36,650 nucleotides of DNA from Bacteroidaceae bacterium (GCA_017541265.1 JAFXZK010000031.1:1-36650); one strand, 5' to 3'; positions 14,258 to 22,495 are shown, counted from the stretch's first letter. Numbers and translations are program-made. The notes: generated by a model not told the origin, from the sequence alone.

Positions 14258-15868
14258 CTATTCCTCTATGTAGTCCTCAACGAAGTCGTCAAGCTTTGCG
14301 TCGTTGGGAACCGGGAACCGTTCGTAGTCCTTCACATTGTACATACGCAACATTTCCTCCGACGGATTCATGTCCCTGTAGGTCGGGCAGAAGCGCGGCG
14401 GCGTGTAGCCCGAGGAATTGTCAACCTTATACTCTGCCATCTGCTCTCCGGGATAGACGAAGCGGAAATCGATGAGACGCAGCTTCTCATGGTCGAAGGG
14501 GATCTTGAGCTTGCCGTCTGTCCTGTTGTTTGTGGTGGAGCCATTTGGCTCGTTGCCCCAGGGGTTGCGCATGACGAACGCATAGTCGGAGCCCTCGTCG
14601 GCATACATCACCGTGAAAGCATGGGCTGTGACGGTCTTCAGTTCGCCCATCAGGACATCGCTCTCATGGAAGCCGCCCACGCCGATCATGCCGAGGGTGC
14701 CCAAGGCGTAGTCAACAAGCAGAGGATATTCGGAGTTGTAGAGTTTGTCGCCCCAGTCGAAGCTATAGCTGTCACCGTTGCCTGTAAAGGGAGGCGCAGC
14801 GTGCTCGGTGCCGATGCCGCCCAGTCCGCCAGTCTTGAAGCAAGTGAGCCACTTCATCAGTGCTTTCTCCATGATGGTCGCCCAGTCGAACTTGCCGTTC
14901 TTGCCGCTTACCTGGGCACAGTCGCCATTGCTGTTGCACAGGAGCTTGTTATCGACGACGACGTCAATGGGGTTGCCCTTCGGGTCGAACATGTGTACGG
15001 TGTAGTTGTTGCCGTCCTTCTCAATGAGCGTCTTTATCCACTGCGGATAGTTGTAGGCGAAGGAGGCGAAGACGGCGCACATACAGCAGTCGCCGATGGC
15101 GTGCTGGTTGACGTCGGCAGGCGTCGGTGATGCTGACATTGGGTATAGGGTGATTGTCTTGGCCGTCCATCGGTTATAGCTTTCATTGGCGTCGGCAAGC
15201 GTGTAGTCCGGCTGGTTGCTGGGGTTGGCGAGCCATTCAATCTGTTCCTGCGTGGCAGCGGCATATTTGGCATAGTGCGAACCCATCGGTGTGCTGCTGG
15301 AGTGAGTGTTGCCGCCCTTAATGCCAGCATTCCATACGGCCTCGCCCGTGGCGTATTGTGCACGTGTGAGGTAATTGCCGTTTTCAGGCTTCATTGCGGT
15401 GATGGCAGCCTCCTTCGATTTATAGAAGTAGTATCGGCTTGAACCCTGTTTCAGGACGAGCATGTCCCCCTCCATGGCAAATATCATGTAGGTGAGCGCC
15501 GTCGTAGAGCCTTCGCGAAGTCCCTTGAAGCTCGAGCCGACCTTAGCGCCACCTTCGGGATAGGTCAAGGTATATATGTTCTCCGTCGTTTTCTTCACCC
15601 ATTTCATCTTGCCGGCATAGAAGACAAGCATCTCTTCGCCATTGCTGTTCGTTGTCCCAGAGCTTGTCACCTTCCAGCCGAGATACCACACGCCGTCCAG
15701 TTCACCGGGATTTGCGCCCTCCACGATTTCCATGTAGTTAATGTCGTCCAGGGTGCAAGAGACGATGCTCTTGTCCTTGAGCGTGATGTCCAGTCGCTGC
15801 TGTGCTGAAGCGACAGAGCAGAATGCCACAAAGAGCAATCCTGCACTCAAAAGTCGATTTGCTTTCAT
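14258..15868 (-). CDS. secreted calpain-family (C2) cysteine protease
   Basis: 536 residues with a signal peptide (MKANRLLSAGLLFVAFCSVASA), so exported. The N-terminal 240 residues hold a beta-rich region of unknown type. The C-terminal half carries the calpain triad: Cys261 in VNQHAIGDCCMCAVFASFAY (with the oxyanion Gln255), His416 in VTAHAFTVMY and Asn435 in FVMRNPWGNE. RNPWG is the classical calpain Asn motif. Calpain relatives are known in Bacteroidales (for example Tpr of Porphyromonas gingivalis). No calcium-binding EF-hand is seen. Targets are unknown; as a gene it is alone, with its own promoter box and a terminator-like hairpin. Confidence 0.82.
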   Translation of the reverse strand: MKANRLLSAGLLFVAFCSVASAQQRLDITLKDKSIVSCTLDDINYMEIVEGANPGELDGVWYLGWKVTSSGTTNSNGEEMLVFYAGKMKWVKKTTENIYTLTYPEGGAKVGSSFKGLREGSTTALTYMIFAMEGDMLVLKQGSSRYYFYKSKEAAITAMKPENGNYLTRAQYATGEAVWNAGIKGGNTHSSSTPMGSHYAKYAAATQEQIEWLANPSNQPDYTLADANESYNRWTAKTITLYPMSASPTPADVNQHAIGDCCMCAVFASFAYNYPQWIKTLIEKDGNNYTVHMFDPKGNPIDVVVDNKLLCNSNGDCAQVSGKNGKFDWATIMEKALMKWLTCFKTGGLGGIGTEHAAPPFTGNGDSYSFDWGDKLYNSEYPLLVDYALGTLGMIGVGGFHESDVLMGELKTVTAHAFTVMYADEGSDYAFVMRNPWGNEPNGSTTNNRTDGKLKIPFDHEKLRLIDFRFVYPGEQMAEYKVDNSSGYTPPRFCPTYRDMNPSEEMLRMYNVKDYERFPVPNDAKLDDFVEDYIEE

Positions 15869-15908
15869 TATTATAATATATTTTGGTTACTTTTTACCTT
15901 TTCCCATG

Positions 15909-15916
15909 CAAACTTA
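15909..15916 (-). promoter_or_regulatory. -7 box for the calpain-family gene
   Basis: TAAGTTTG on the minus strand, 41 bp before the start. The -33 region is not distinct. Confidence 0.45.
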
Positions 15917-15960
15917 TATAAAGAAATGTTGAAACCTTTAGCATTTCACGTTTTATCTTT

Positions 15961-16800
15961 TTAACTTTTTAATGTTTCACTTTTTCTCTGTCTGACAGCC
16001 TCGAAGAGCAGGATGGCAGCGCTCACCGAGACGTTGAGAGAGTCGAGGCGGCCAAACATGGGGATGCGGATGTGCGCGTCGGCTGCCTCACGCCATTGGT
16101 CGGTCAAGCCCGTTGCCTCCGTGCCCATCACGATGGCGGTGGGGCCGGTCATCGGGGTGTCGTAGTAGGGTTTCGAGTCCTGCAGTTGCGCTGTAAGTAT
16201 CCGAATGCCTCTTTCCTTGAAGAAGGCGATGCACTCTTCTGTGGTGCAAGCCACGCAGGGAACGGTGAAGAGTGCCCCTATGGAAGAGCGGATGAGGTTG
16301 GGGTTGTATAGGTCGGTCAGCGGGTCGCAGACCACGACGGCATCCGCTCCTGCGGCATCCGCGCTGCGCAGCACTGCGCCGAGGTTGCCTGGCTTCTCCA
16401 CGCTCTCCAATACCACGATGAGCGGCGAAGCTGAGAGTTGCAAGTCGCTCAGTTGCGTCCTGCGTGCCTCCACGACAGCCACAATGCCCTCCGTTCCGCC
16501 ACGATAGGCGATGCGCTCATAGACGTTGCGGCTGACGGGAATAATCTCGACGATCGACCCCCACCCAACCTCCCCGAGGGGAGGCTTCCTGCCGTCCATC
16601 TTCCCTCCCCTCGGGAAGGTTGGGAGGGGGCTTATCTCCTCGCATACGAACGCCGTACGGATAGTATAGCCTGCCGAGAGGCAATGCTCCACTTCGCGCC
16701 GCCCCTCCACGACGAACAAGCCGTCAGCTTTTCTCTGTGCCGACTTCTGCTCGAGCAGCAGCAAGTGCTTGATGCGCGGATTCTGCGTGCTGGTAATCAT
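15961..16800 (-). CDS. SpoU/TrmH-family RNA 2'-O-methyltransferase with an in-frame palindromic insertion
   Basis: 279 residues. The N-terminal substrate-binding domain (TSTQNPRIKHLLLLEQKSAQR, GLFVVEGRREVEHCL) and the C-terminal SPOUT knot are clear: VLESVEKPGNLGAVLRSADA, AIVMGTEATGLTDQW and IPMFGRLDSLNVSVSAAILL, the three SpoU motifs with the trefoil-knot S-adenosylmethionine site. It is of the RlmB/TrmH-like type that modifies rRNA or tRNA; which one is not decidable here. Residues 57-82 (SPLPTFPRGG ... GEVGWGS) are the translation of a 78-bp paired-hairpin element that adds 26 residues without breaking the frame, in the linker between the two domains. The C-terminus SETLKS comes from the 17-bp repeat shared with pyrB. 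The start overlaps the stop of the serine hydrolase gene by four bases. Confidence 0.92.
   Translation of the reverse strand: MITSTQNPRIKHLLLLEQKSAQRKADGLFVVEGRREVEHCLSAGYTIRTAFVCEEISPLPTFPRGGKMDGRKPPLGEVGWGSIVEIIPVSRNVYERIAYRGGTEGIVAVVEARRTQLSDLQLSASPLIVVLESVEKPGNLGAVLRSADAAGADAVVVCDPLTDLYNPNLIRSSIGALFTVPCVACTTEECIAFFKERGIRILTAQLQDSKPYYDTPMTGPTAIVMGTEATGLTDQWREAADAHIRIPMFGRLDSLNVSVSAAILLFEAVRQRKSETLKS
15963..15979. repeat. 17-bp dispersed repeat encoding the RNA methyltransferase C-terminus
   Basis: AACTTTTTAATGTTTCA, identical to 10417-10433. It encodes (S)ETLKS and overlaps the first base of the reversed stop codon. Confidence 0.85.
16555..16632. repeat. 78-bp paired-hairpin element inside the RNA methyltransferase gene
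   Basis: The left arm begins GACCCCCACCCAACC and the right arm reads, reversed, AGCCCCCTCCCAACC. Inner hairpins are CCTCCCC/GGGGAGG on the left and CTTCCC (16600-16605) with GGGAAG (16613-16618) on the right. The insertion length is a multiple of three and the element has no stop codon in the frame used. The exact ends are uncertain by a few bases. Confidence 0.8.
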
Positions 16801-18014
16801 TTCGTTCTTCCCGTGTAGGCATCAATGCCGGAGGTGTCGATGGTCTGCTCGAAGAACTTCTCGGCGGCTTTATTCCTTGCATCGTCCCAAGGCTGCCTGC
16901 CATTGACCTGGACCACCCAGAGCTTAAGCTGCTTCTTGTGCCAGTTGACCATGCAATTCGTTCCCCATGCGCCTCCGTGACCGAACCACTCGTTCTCGCC
17001 GTCCTTCTTCGGAGCATTGAGGCCGAGCGAGTAGCCGCCCATGTTGTCGGGGCGTGTGGTCACAGCGAGGATGCTCTTCACCGTTTCCTCCTTCAGGATA
17101 CGCACGCCGTTGTCGCCCACGCCGAGGTTCATCAGCATCTTGTAGAACTTCAGCTGGTCGTTGGCTGTCGTCCAGAGGCCGGCTCCAGCCGAAGCAAAGA
17201 CGTGGCCGTCGTTGTAGGGGCGCTGTTCCCAGCCGTTCTCAAGGCGATAGACGGCAGGCTGGCCTTCTTTCACGTCGTACATCTCAATCTGCTTCTTCAA
17301 CTGCTTGTCGGTGGGCCAGAACCAAGTGGACTTCATGCCGAGCGGGTCGAGGACTTCCTTCTTCAGGTAGTTCTCCCACTTCATTCCGGTGATGACCTCC
17401 ACAATGGCACCGCCAATGTCGATGCCCGTGTTGGAGTACATGTCGCGTGTGCCAGGCTCGAACATGATGGGTGAGCCTGCTGCGATGGAAGCCACCTGGC
17501 GGAGCGGCGCACCGCCCGACCAGCCGCCGCCGCGCACGTCACTGCGCTTGGCACTGCACTCGAAGGGGAAGCCGCCGGTGTGGTTCAACACCATGCGCAC
17601 CGTCAGTTCGTTCTTTGCCTTGTGGAGCGTCTTGACGCCGTCCTTGTCGCTGTCCTGCACCCACAGTTCCTTGAACTCCGGCAGATATTTCGACACAGGG
17701 TCGTCGAGCGAGAGCTTGCCCTCTTCCACCAGTTTGGCGATGGTCACGCCGCAGAATCCCTTTGTCTGGGAACACTGCATAAAGACGTTGTCCAACTGGA
17801 TGGGACGCTTCTTCTCCACATTCGCATAGCCGATGCAACAGGTTTCCTGCACGCCGTTGTTGTAGAAAATGCTGATGGCACCCGGCAGCTCGCCTCTGTC
17901 AACGTAAGGCTGCAGCGCCTCGCGGGCAAAGGTCGTCTTGGAATCAATGACTTTCTTCTGCGCACCTGCGGTCAGGCAAAATGCGGTCAACAAAAGGAAA
18001 AACAGTTTCTTCAT
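16797..18014 (-). CDS. secreted serine hydrolase of the beta-lactamase/S12 family
   Basis: 405 residues from MKKLFFLLLTAFCLTAGAQ, a signal peptide; the longer reading from 18041 adds nine residues before it and is less likely. The serine beta-lactamase fold motifs are present: Ser82-Gln-Thr-Lys85 (SxxK), the Tyr of DMYSNTGIDIGG (YxN) and the HGG box in WFGHGGAWGTN. Members act as esterases, D-aminopeptidases or penicillin-binding-like enzymes; the substrate cannot be read from sequence. The stop overlaps the methyltransferase start in ATGA, so the two are translationally coupled. Confidence 0.9.
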   Translation of the reverse strand: MKKLFFLLLTAFCLTAGAQKKVIDSKTTFAREALQPYVDRGELPGAISIFYNNGVQETCCIGYANVEKKRPIQLDNVFMQCSQTKGFCGVTIAKLVEEGKLSLDDPVSKYLPEFKELWVQDSDKDGVKTLHKAKNELTVRMVLNHTGGFPFECSAKRSDVRGGGWSGGAPLRQVASIAAGSPIMFEPGTRDMYSNTGIDIGGAIVEVITGMKWENYLKKEVLDPLGMKSTWFWPTDKQLKKQIEMYDVKEGQPAVYRLENGWEQRPYNDGHVFASAGAGLWTTANDQLKFYKMLMNLGVGDNGVRILKEETVKSILAVTTRPDNMGGYSLGLNAPKKDGENEWFGHGGAWGTNCMVNWHKKQLKLWVVQVNGRQPWDDARNKAAEKFFEQTIDTSGIDAYTGRTK

Positions 18015-18040
18015 ATTATTAATTATTAGGTTTCGTGCCA

Positions 18041-18048
18041 CAAATTTA
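18041..18048 (-). promoter_or_regulatory. -7 box for the serine hydrolase gene
   Basis: TAAATTTG on the minus strand, 27 bp before the start. The -33 box is not clear. Confidence 0.45.
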
Positions 18049-18100
18049 CGAAAAAATCTTCATTGTTTACCACTCGTCAACCAGATTTTATTGTTTGACC

Positions 18101-18122
18101 GTGCGGTTTTGCAATCCGACCA
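18101..18122. repeat. degenerate single arm of the GGATTTGCAATCCG element
   Basis: GTGCGGTTTTGCAATCCGAC resembles the left arm at 7871-7890 (GGCGGATTTGCAATCCGAC) with three changes. No inverted partner is seen nearby, so it is a remnant. Confidence 0.5.
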
Positions 18123-18201
18123 TAGCAGACAGAAGAGTTCCGACCACCAAACCGCGCCTTACAAAATGTCACAAAATGCACCGTTTTGCTTACACGACCG
18201 T

Positions 18202-18586
18202 TTTCAGACAAACCCGCCAGAAACGCTTCAGACGCTCTCGGAGGCATTTTCCTACCCTTTTTCAAAAAGACGCGCTTAAACCAAAAGAATTTCATAACCA
18301 CCTGAATTACAGGACGTGACATCGGCCACTTTTCTTTAACGCCCGACCCACAACAAACGAAAATGTCAACTTCACCTTGCAAAACCGGTCGTTTTCACAC
18401 GTTTTTGCACACTTTTCGGCGTGGGCTTTCCACCAAATTTTTTCCAAACACAACGTGGAGTTATGGCGACAACTCCCTGCCGTGTTGCTCGGCAAAGCCT
18501 GTTTTTCGCTGTTTTTCGCCTTGTTTTCAGAGTGTGCAAAAACAGCAAAAAGAAAGCAGAATGCGCGAAAACGTGACAAAACGAAA
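18202..18586. other. copy B of the dispersed non-coding sequence
   Basis: Collinear with 8058-8411: 81 ungapped bases at the start (54 identities), a middle block at 18379, and the shared GTGACAAAACGAAA at 18573-18586. It fills most of the 680-bp gap between the serine hydrolase and the flippase. Where copy A has ACTTATTGGAATAAGT, copy B has a different hairpin (GAGTT...AACTC, 18458-18474), so a stem may be kept with different bases. No credible coding frame. Confidence 0.6.
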
Positions 18587-18652
18587 ATTGCCAGGCTAAT
18601 ATGATGAGGCGAAAAAAACAGCAGAATTTTTCCGTCTTAAAGAAAAATTCCG

Positions 18653-18660
18653 TAACTTTG
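18653..18660 (+). promoter_or_regulatory. -7 box of the exopolysaccharide locus promoter
   Basis: TAACTTTG, 36 bp before the flippase start at 18697. An in-frame ATG at 18601 lies upstream of this promoter, which argues for the downstream start. Confidence 0.6.
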
Positions 18661-18696
18661 CCCATTAATTACAGCGATTGCTTCGAGACAGAACAC

Positions 18697-20223
18697 ATGA
18701 GAGAAGAAAACAGACGGATAGCGAAGAACACGCTTATTGTTTATGCCAGACTGATAATCACCACTTTATTGGGTCTGCTGTCCTCGCGCTTTGTGCTTGC
18801 CGCGCTCGGCGCATCGGACTTTGGCCTCTATAACGTGGTGGGCGCGACCGTCATTATGTTTTCCTTCATCACGAGCGCCCTCTACAACACGACTACACGC
18901 TTCATCAACTACGAGCAGGGGAAGCCCGACGGCAACGTCAACCGCATCTTCAACATGAGCCTTGCCATTCACGTCTGCTTTGCAATCGTCGCATTGGTGC
19001 TGCTGGAATCGGCAGGCGTTTACTACATCCTGAACTACCTGAATGTCGAAGCGGGAAAGGAGGCGGACGCGATGTTCGTCTTTCAGGTTTCTACCATCAC
19101 AACGTGCCTGAGCCTGACATGTGTGCCCTTCAACAGCCTTTTTATCGTACATGAGGATTTCCGGACAATAGCGATAATCGACATCCTGGGGACGGCGGCG
19201 AAGTTTGCGCTGATACTGGCGCTGGCGCTTTACGGGGGGAACCTCTTGCGCTTCTACGCACTAAGCATGGCACTCGTCACGGCCCTGATGTCGCTCTCCT
19301 ATTTCTTTTTGAGCCGCAGAAGATGGCCGGCAATCACCCGGTTTAACCTCATAAAGGGCAAAAGCAATTACAAGGAAATCCTGATTTTCAACAACTACAG
19401 CCTTTTAGGTGCTGCCGCATTGATATTCCGGAACCAGGGCAGCAATATGGTTATCAACTACTTCTTCGGTACCATTGTCAATGCAGCCTATGCCATTTCA
19501 TACTCTGTGCAGAGCTACATCATCACCTTTGTCGGCAACTTCGACATAGCATCAGCTCCGCAGATCACTCAAAACGTCAGTCGTGGCGACATGGACAGGA
19601 CTGTATTCCTGGCATCTTCCACTTGCAGGATATGTGTTTTGTTGACACTGCTATTGCTGTTCCCTATCTATTGTGAGTTACCTTTTCTCCTTCATCTATG
19701 GTTAGGCGACAACCTGCCAGATGGCACCATTACATTCTGCAAATGCACTTTACTGGTAGCATTGGTGTCCGCCACGTCTGGCGGAATCACCCAACTCATA
19801 CGAGGAACAGGGAAGTTAAAATGGTTCACCATACAATTCACCGTGTTATATGTCTTAGCACTCCTCATCAGCATTGGTCTTTATAACGCAGGTTTTCCCC
19901 CATACACGGTTATCCTATCATATTTCATAGCTGATGCCATCAGCCGGTACTTCCAGATACTATTACTGCACCGATATATAAAGCTTGACATAGGCAGTTT
20001 CGTTCAGAAGTCCTACCTGCGCCCTCTTGGCGTGTTTATGTGTGGTGTGGCGTATGTTCTGGTTTCAGGATTTGCCGACATAGAGCAAAACTTATGGCAC
20101 ATAACGAATTTCGTGATAGCCACACTTTTTATGGTCGTAACCATTTACTATGTTGGACTATACAAAGAAGAGAGGGATGCCATCTTGTCACACCTAAAAC
20201 ATTCTGTACTTAAAAAATCATAG
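18697..20223 (+). CDS. Wzx-type oligosaccharide flippase (MATE/polysaccharide transporter superfamily)
   Basis: 508 residues with about 12-14 membrane helices, starting MREENRRIAKNTLIVYARLI. The N-terminal pattern KNTLIVYARLIITTLLGLLS and SDFGLYNVVGATVIMFSF are typical of flippases that move lipid-linked repeat units across the inner membrane. It opens the exopolysaccharide locus and is followed by the TupA-like gene after four bases. The upstream ATG at 18601 would precede the promoter box and adds a Lys-rich, non-membrane stretch. Confidence 0.9.
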   Translation: MREENRRIAKNTLIVYARLIITTLLGLLSSRFVLAALGASDFGLYNVVGATVIMFSFITSALYNTTTRFINYEQGKPDGNVNRIFNMSLAIHVCFAIVALVLLESAGVYYILNYLNVEAGKEADAMFVFQVSTITTCLSLTCVPFNSLFIVHEDFRTIAIIDILGTAAKFALILALALYGGNLLRFYALSMALVTALMSLSYFFLSRRRWPAITRFNLIKGKSNYKEILIFNNYSLLGAAALIFRNQGSNMVINYFFGTIVNAAYAISYSVQSYIITFVGNFDIASAPQITQNVSRGDMDRTVFLASSTCRICVLLTLLLLFPIYCELPFLLHLWLGDNLPDGTITFCKCTLLVALVSATSGGITQLIRGTGKLKWFTIQFTVLYVLALLISIGLYNAGFPPYTVILSYFIADAISRYFQILLLHRYIKLDIGSFVQKSYLRPLGVFMCGVAYVLVSGFADIEQNLWHITNFVIATLFMVVTIYYVGLYKEERDAILSHLKHSVLKKS

Positions 20224-20227
20224 AAGG

Positions 20228-21142
20228 ATGAACCCTGCAAGGATATTATACTACCTACGAAACTATCGGGAATTACAGTTCGCGCTGGCAATAAGGTATC
20301 CGAGACTGTTTTCCGACAAGCAGTTCCTCAAAATCGTTTTTCGCCAACTTATTGGCTCGGAACTGAATCTGGACCAGCCAAAGACTTTCAACGAAAAGCT
20401 GCAATGGCTCAAACTTTATGACCATAACCCCGAATACACACGGATGGTTGACAAATATGAGGCCAAGAAATATGTGGCAGGCATCATCGGCGACGAATAC
20501 ATCATTCCGACCCTGGCTGTTTACAACAACACCAGCGAAATTGACCTTGACGCTCTGCCAGACAGATTTGTCCTCAAATGTACGCACGACAGCGGCAGCG
20601 TCGCTATATGTAAGGATAAGAAGATTTTTAAGAAGGATGAAGCTTTTGCCATGTTTGAGAAAGGTCTCAGCAAAAACTATTTTTGGCAAAACAGGGAATG
20701 GCCCTATAAGAACGTAAAGCCCCGCATTATTGCCGAGACATATCTGGAGGATATCGAGACTCAGGAACTGCGCGACTATAAGTTCTTCTGCTTTGACGGG
20801 AAGGTGAAAGTGCTCTTTATTGCAGAGGACAGACAGGGAGATGAGGAAACAAAGTTTGATTTCTTCGATGCAGACTTCCGTCATTTGGATATTCGCAACG
20901 GCCACCCCAATGCTGACGTTCCCCCCGCAAAGCCTCATTCGTTTGATAAGATGAAAGAAATGGCTGAAAAGCTATCGCAAGGCATTCCCCATTTGCGCGT
21001 GGATTTCTATGAGGCTAATGGCAAGATATACTTTGGCGAGCTAACTTTCTCGCATTGGAGCGGCTTTACACCTTTTGAACCTGAAGAGTGGGACTTGAAG
21101 TTCGGCCAATGGCTCAAACTTCCATCAAAGAAGATGATATGA
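20228..21142 (+). CDS. TupA-like ATP-grasp protein of polysaccharide loci
   Basis: 304 residues. PKTFNEKLQWLKLYDHNPEY and VDKYEAKKYVAGIIGDEYII are the family hallmark at residues 55-100; RFVLKCTHDSGSVAICKDK and PRIIAETYLEDIE mark the ATP-grasp ATP-binding parts, and the C-terminal LRVDFYEANGKIYFGELTFS supplies the metal-binding acidic residues. ATP-grasp proteins of this type are named for teichuronopeptide synthesis and probably attach an amino acid or similar group to the glycan by an amide bond; the substrate here is unknown. Its stop overlaps the next start (ATGA). Confidence 0.85.
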   Translation: MNPARILYYLRNYRELQFALAIRYPRLFSDKQFLKIVFRQLIGSELNLDQPKTFNEKLQWLKLYDHNPEYTRMVDKYEAKKYVAGIIGDEYIIPTLAVYNNTSEIDLDALPDRFVLKCTHDSGSVAICKDKKIFKKDEAFAMFEKGLSKNYFWQNREWPYKNVKPRIIAETYLEDIETQELRDYKFFCFDGKVKVLFIAEDRQGDEETKFDFFDADFRHLDIRNGHPNADVPPAKPHSFDKMKEMAEKLSQGIPHLRVDFYEANGKIYFGELTFSHWSGFTPFEPEEWDLKFGQWLKLPSKKMI

Positions 21143-21900
21143 ACAAGAAGGTAATATACACGTGTCTGGTAGGCAATTACGATGTGCTTCGGCAACCGTT
21201 GGCTGTCGACGAAAGCTATGACTACGTCTGCTTTTCAAACGACATAAAAGAGGAAAAGATTGGAGCCTGGCAAATACGTCCAATCCCCTTCAAACATAAA
21301 GACAAAGCCAGGTTATCACGCTATGTGAAGATACTGCCGCACAGAGCGCTCGAGGATTACGAATGGAGCTTGTGGATGGACGCAAACATCCAAATTACTG
21401 GAAAGGAATTCTATACCGTATTAGACAGCAAAATCGCAGAAGGCGGGAAAATCTACCAGGTGAACCATTGCTTTCCACCATGCGACTGCATATACGACGA
21501 GATAAAATTCGCCTATCTCGGTGGCCGGGCAGGATTCGGTGAGGCATTCCTTCAGTACTGGCATTTGAAAAGAGACGGGTTTCCCACTCACTGGGGACTG
21601 TTTGAAAACAACCTCATCCTGAGGGAACACAATGACGCACAAGTAAGAAAGGCATCAGAAGAATGGTGGGCTGAATTCATGACACACACAAAGAGAGACC
21701 AGTTCAACCTCATGTATGTATATTGGAAGAACAGCCTTAGACCCAGACTACTGCTCCCTCCAGACAAGAACACACGCAATGTCGGTTTCCTGCAATGGAA
21801 CTCTCATGCAGTCGAGCCAGAAAAAACATTTGTGTATCGCATGAAGTTCCATATCAGACGATGCATCTCTTTCTTGTTTAAGATGCTCGACATAATATAA
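21139..21900 (+). CDS. DUF616 glycosyltransferase-like protein
   Basis: 253 residues from MNKKVIYTCLVGNYDVLRQP, a start set by the ATGA overlap with the previous gene. Family features: YTCLVGNYD at the start, YDYVCFSND, the LSRYVKILPHRAL stretch and SLWMDANIQI, where the DxN sits in the position of the glycosyltransferase DxD. HCFPPCDCIYDE and FNLMYVYWKN follow. DUF616 proteins occur in polysaccharide clusters and are thought to be sugar transferases; the donor is unknown. It is the last gene before ssrA interrupts the locus. Confidence 0.82.
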   Translation: MNKKVIYTCLVGNYDVLRQPLAVDESYDYVCFSNDIKEEKIGAWQIRPIPFKHKDKARLSRYVKILPHRALEDYEWSLWMDANIQITGKEFYTVLDSKIAEGGKIYQVNHCFPPCDCIYDEIKFAYLGGRAGFGEAFLQYWHLKRDGFPTHWGLFENNLILREHNDAQVRKASEEWWAEFMTHTKRDQFNLMYVYWKNSLRPRLLLPPDKNTRNVGFLQWNSHAVEPEKTFVYRMKFHIRRCISFLFKMLDII

Positions 21901-21903
21901 TCG

Positions 21904-21936
21904 AAAAACCCTCACAAAGGTTTAATCCTCGGAGGG
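21904..21936 (-). terminator. intrinsic terminator of ssrA
   Basis: On the minus strand CCCTC (21932-21936) pairs with GAGGG (21909-21913), followed by five T (21904-21908). It begins 12 bases after the tmRNA 3' end. Confidence 0.7.
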
Positions 21937-21947
21937 CGAAACTTTAG

Positions 21948-22347
21948 TGGAGCTGGAGGGGATTGAACCCTCGTCCAAACAGGGACGTCCTGTGCTTTCT
22001 ACACGCTTATTCCAGACTTCGTTTTCGTGTACCGGCAAGACCTGGACCACCTACCAATACCTTATCCTCTAAAACTTCATCCCCGGATAGAGGCTTCTCC
22101 AAAGACTATTCCCGATTTTCCTGCACCGCTTTGTCAGACGCTTCGGAACAACAGCTTCTGAGCGATGTCTCGTCTCAGCACCTTGTGCCAAGATTAGGCC
22201 AGTAACCTACTGTGCTTCGGTTAGGCAGCGAGAGCGTAGTTATTTGCGCCAATTAAATTGTCGGAAGTCAGAGATTATAGAGAGGGACAACCAGCTCTCT
22301 GCGTGCTTACACAACACCTCATCCTGCTGTCAAATCCAGTCAGCCCC
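21948..22347 (-). ncRNA. ssrA: transfer-messenger RNA (tmRNA)
   Basis: Rescues stalled ribosomes by acting as tRNA-Ala and mRNA. The 5' end GGGGCTGACTGGATTTGACA pairs through its first seven bases with CAGCTCC at the 3' end, with a G-U at the third pair (the alanyl-tRNA synthetase identity element). The T-arm GGTTCAATCCC is clear. CCA is not fully encoded (A then CT). The tag frame, near 22212-22241, reads GGC GCA AAT AAC TAC GCT CTC GCT GCC TAA: GANNYALAA after the charged Ala. About 400 nt. It lies opposite to the capsule genes. Ends are set by the acceptor pairing. Confidence 0.95.
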
Positions 22348-22375
22348 GAAGTGACGTGTTCTGTCAATTTGGGTG

Positions 22376-22406
22376 CAAAGGTACGAATAATATCGGGAAA
22401 CACAAA
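22376..22406 (-). promoter_or_regulatory. ssrA promoter
   Basis: TTTG (22403-22406), 19-base spacer, TACCTTTG (22376-22383) on the minus strand: the best match to the Bacteroidetes consensus in the window. The tmRNA 5' end is 29 bp downstream. Confidence 0.85.
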
Positions 22407-22487
22407 ATAATTTGGCTTTTTTTCACTTCCCATGCAGCAAATACAATAAAAGTGCGCCCGCGCACGTTATAATAAAGTAAAAAAACG

Positions 22488-22495
22488 TACCTTTG
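22488..22495 (+). promoter_or_regulatory. -7 box of the second capsule transcription unit
   Basis: TACCTTTG, 60 bp before the exporter gene, divergent from the ssrA promoter about 100 bp away. The -33 region (TTATAA) is poor. A small hairpin (GCCCTGCCATGCAAGGC) lies in the leader. Confidence 0.6.

Noticed and set aside
21963-22205. 80-residue open frame on the plus strand
   Set aside because: It is antisense to the tmRNA gene.
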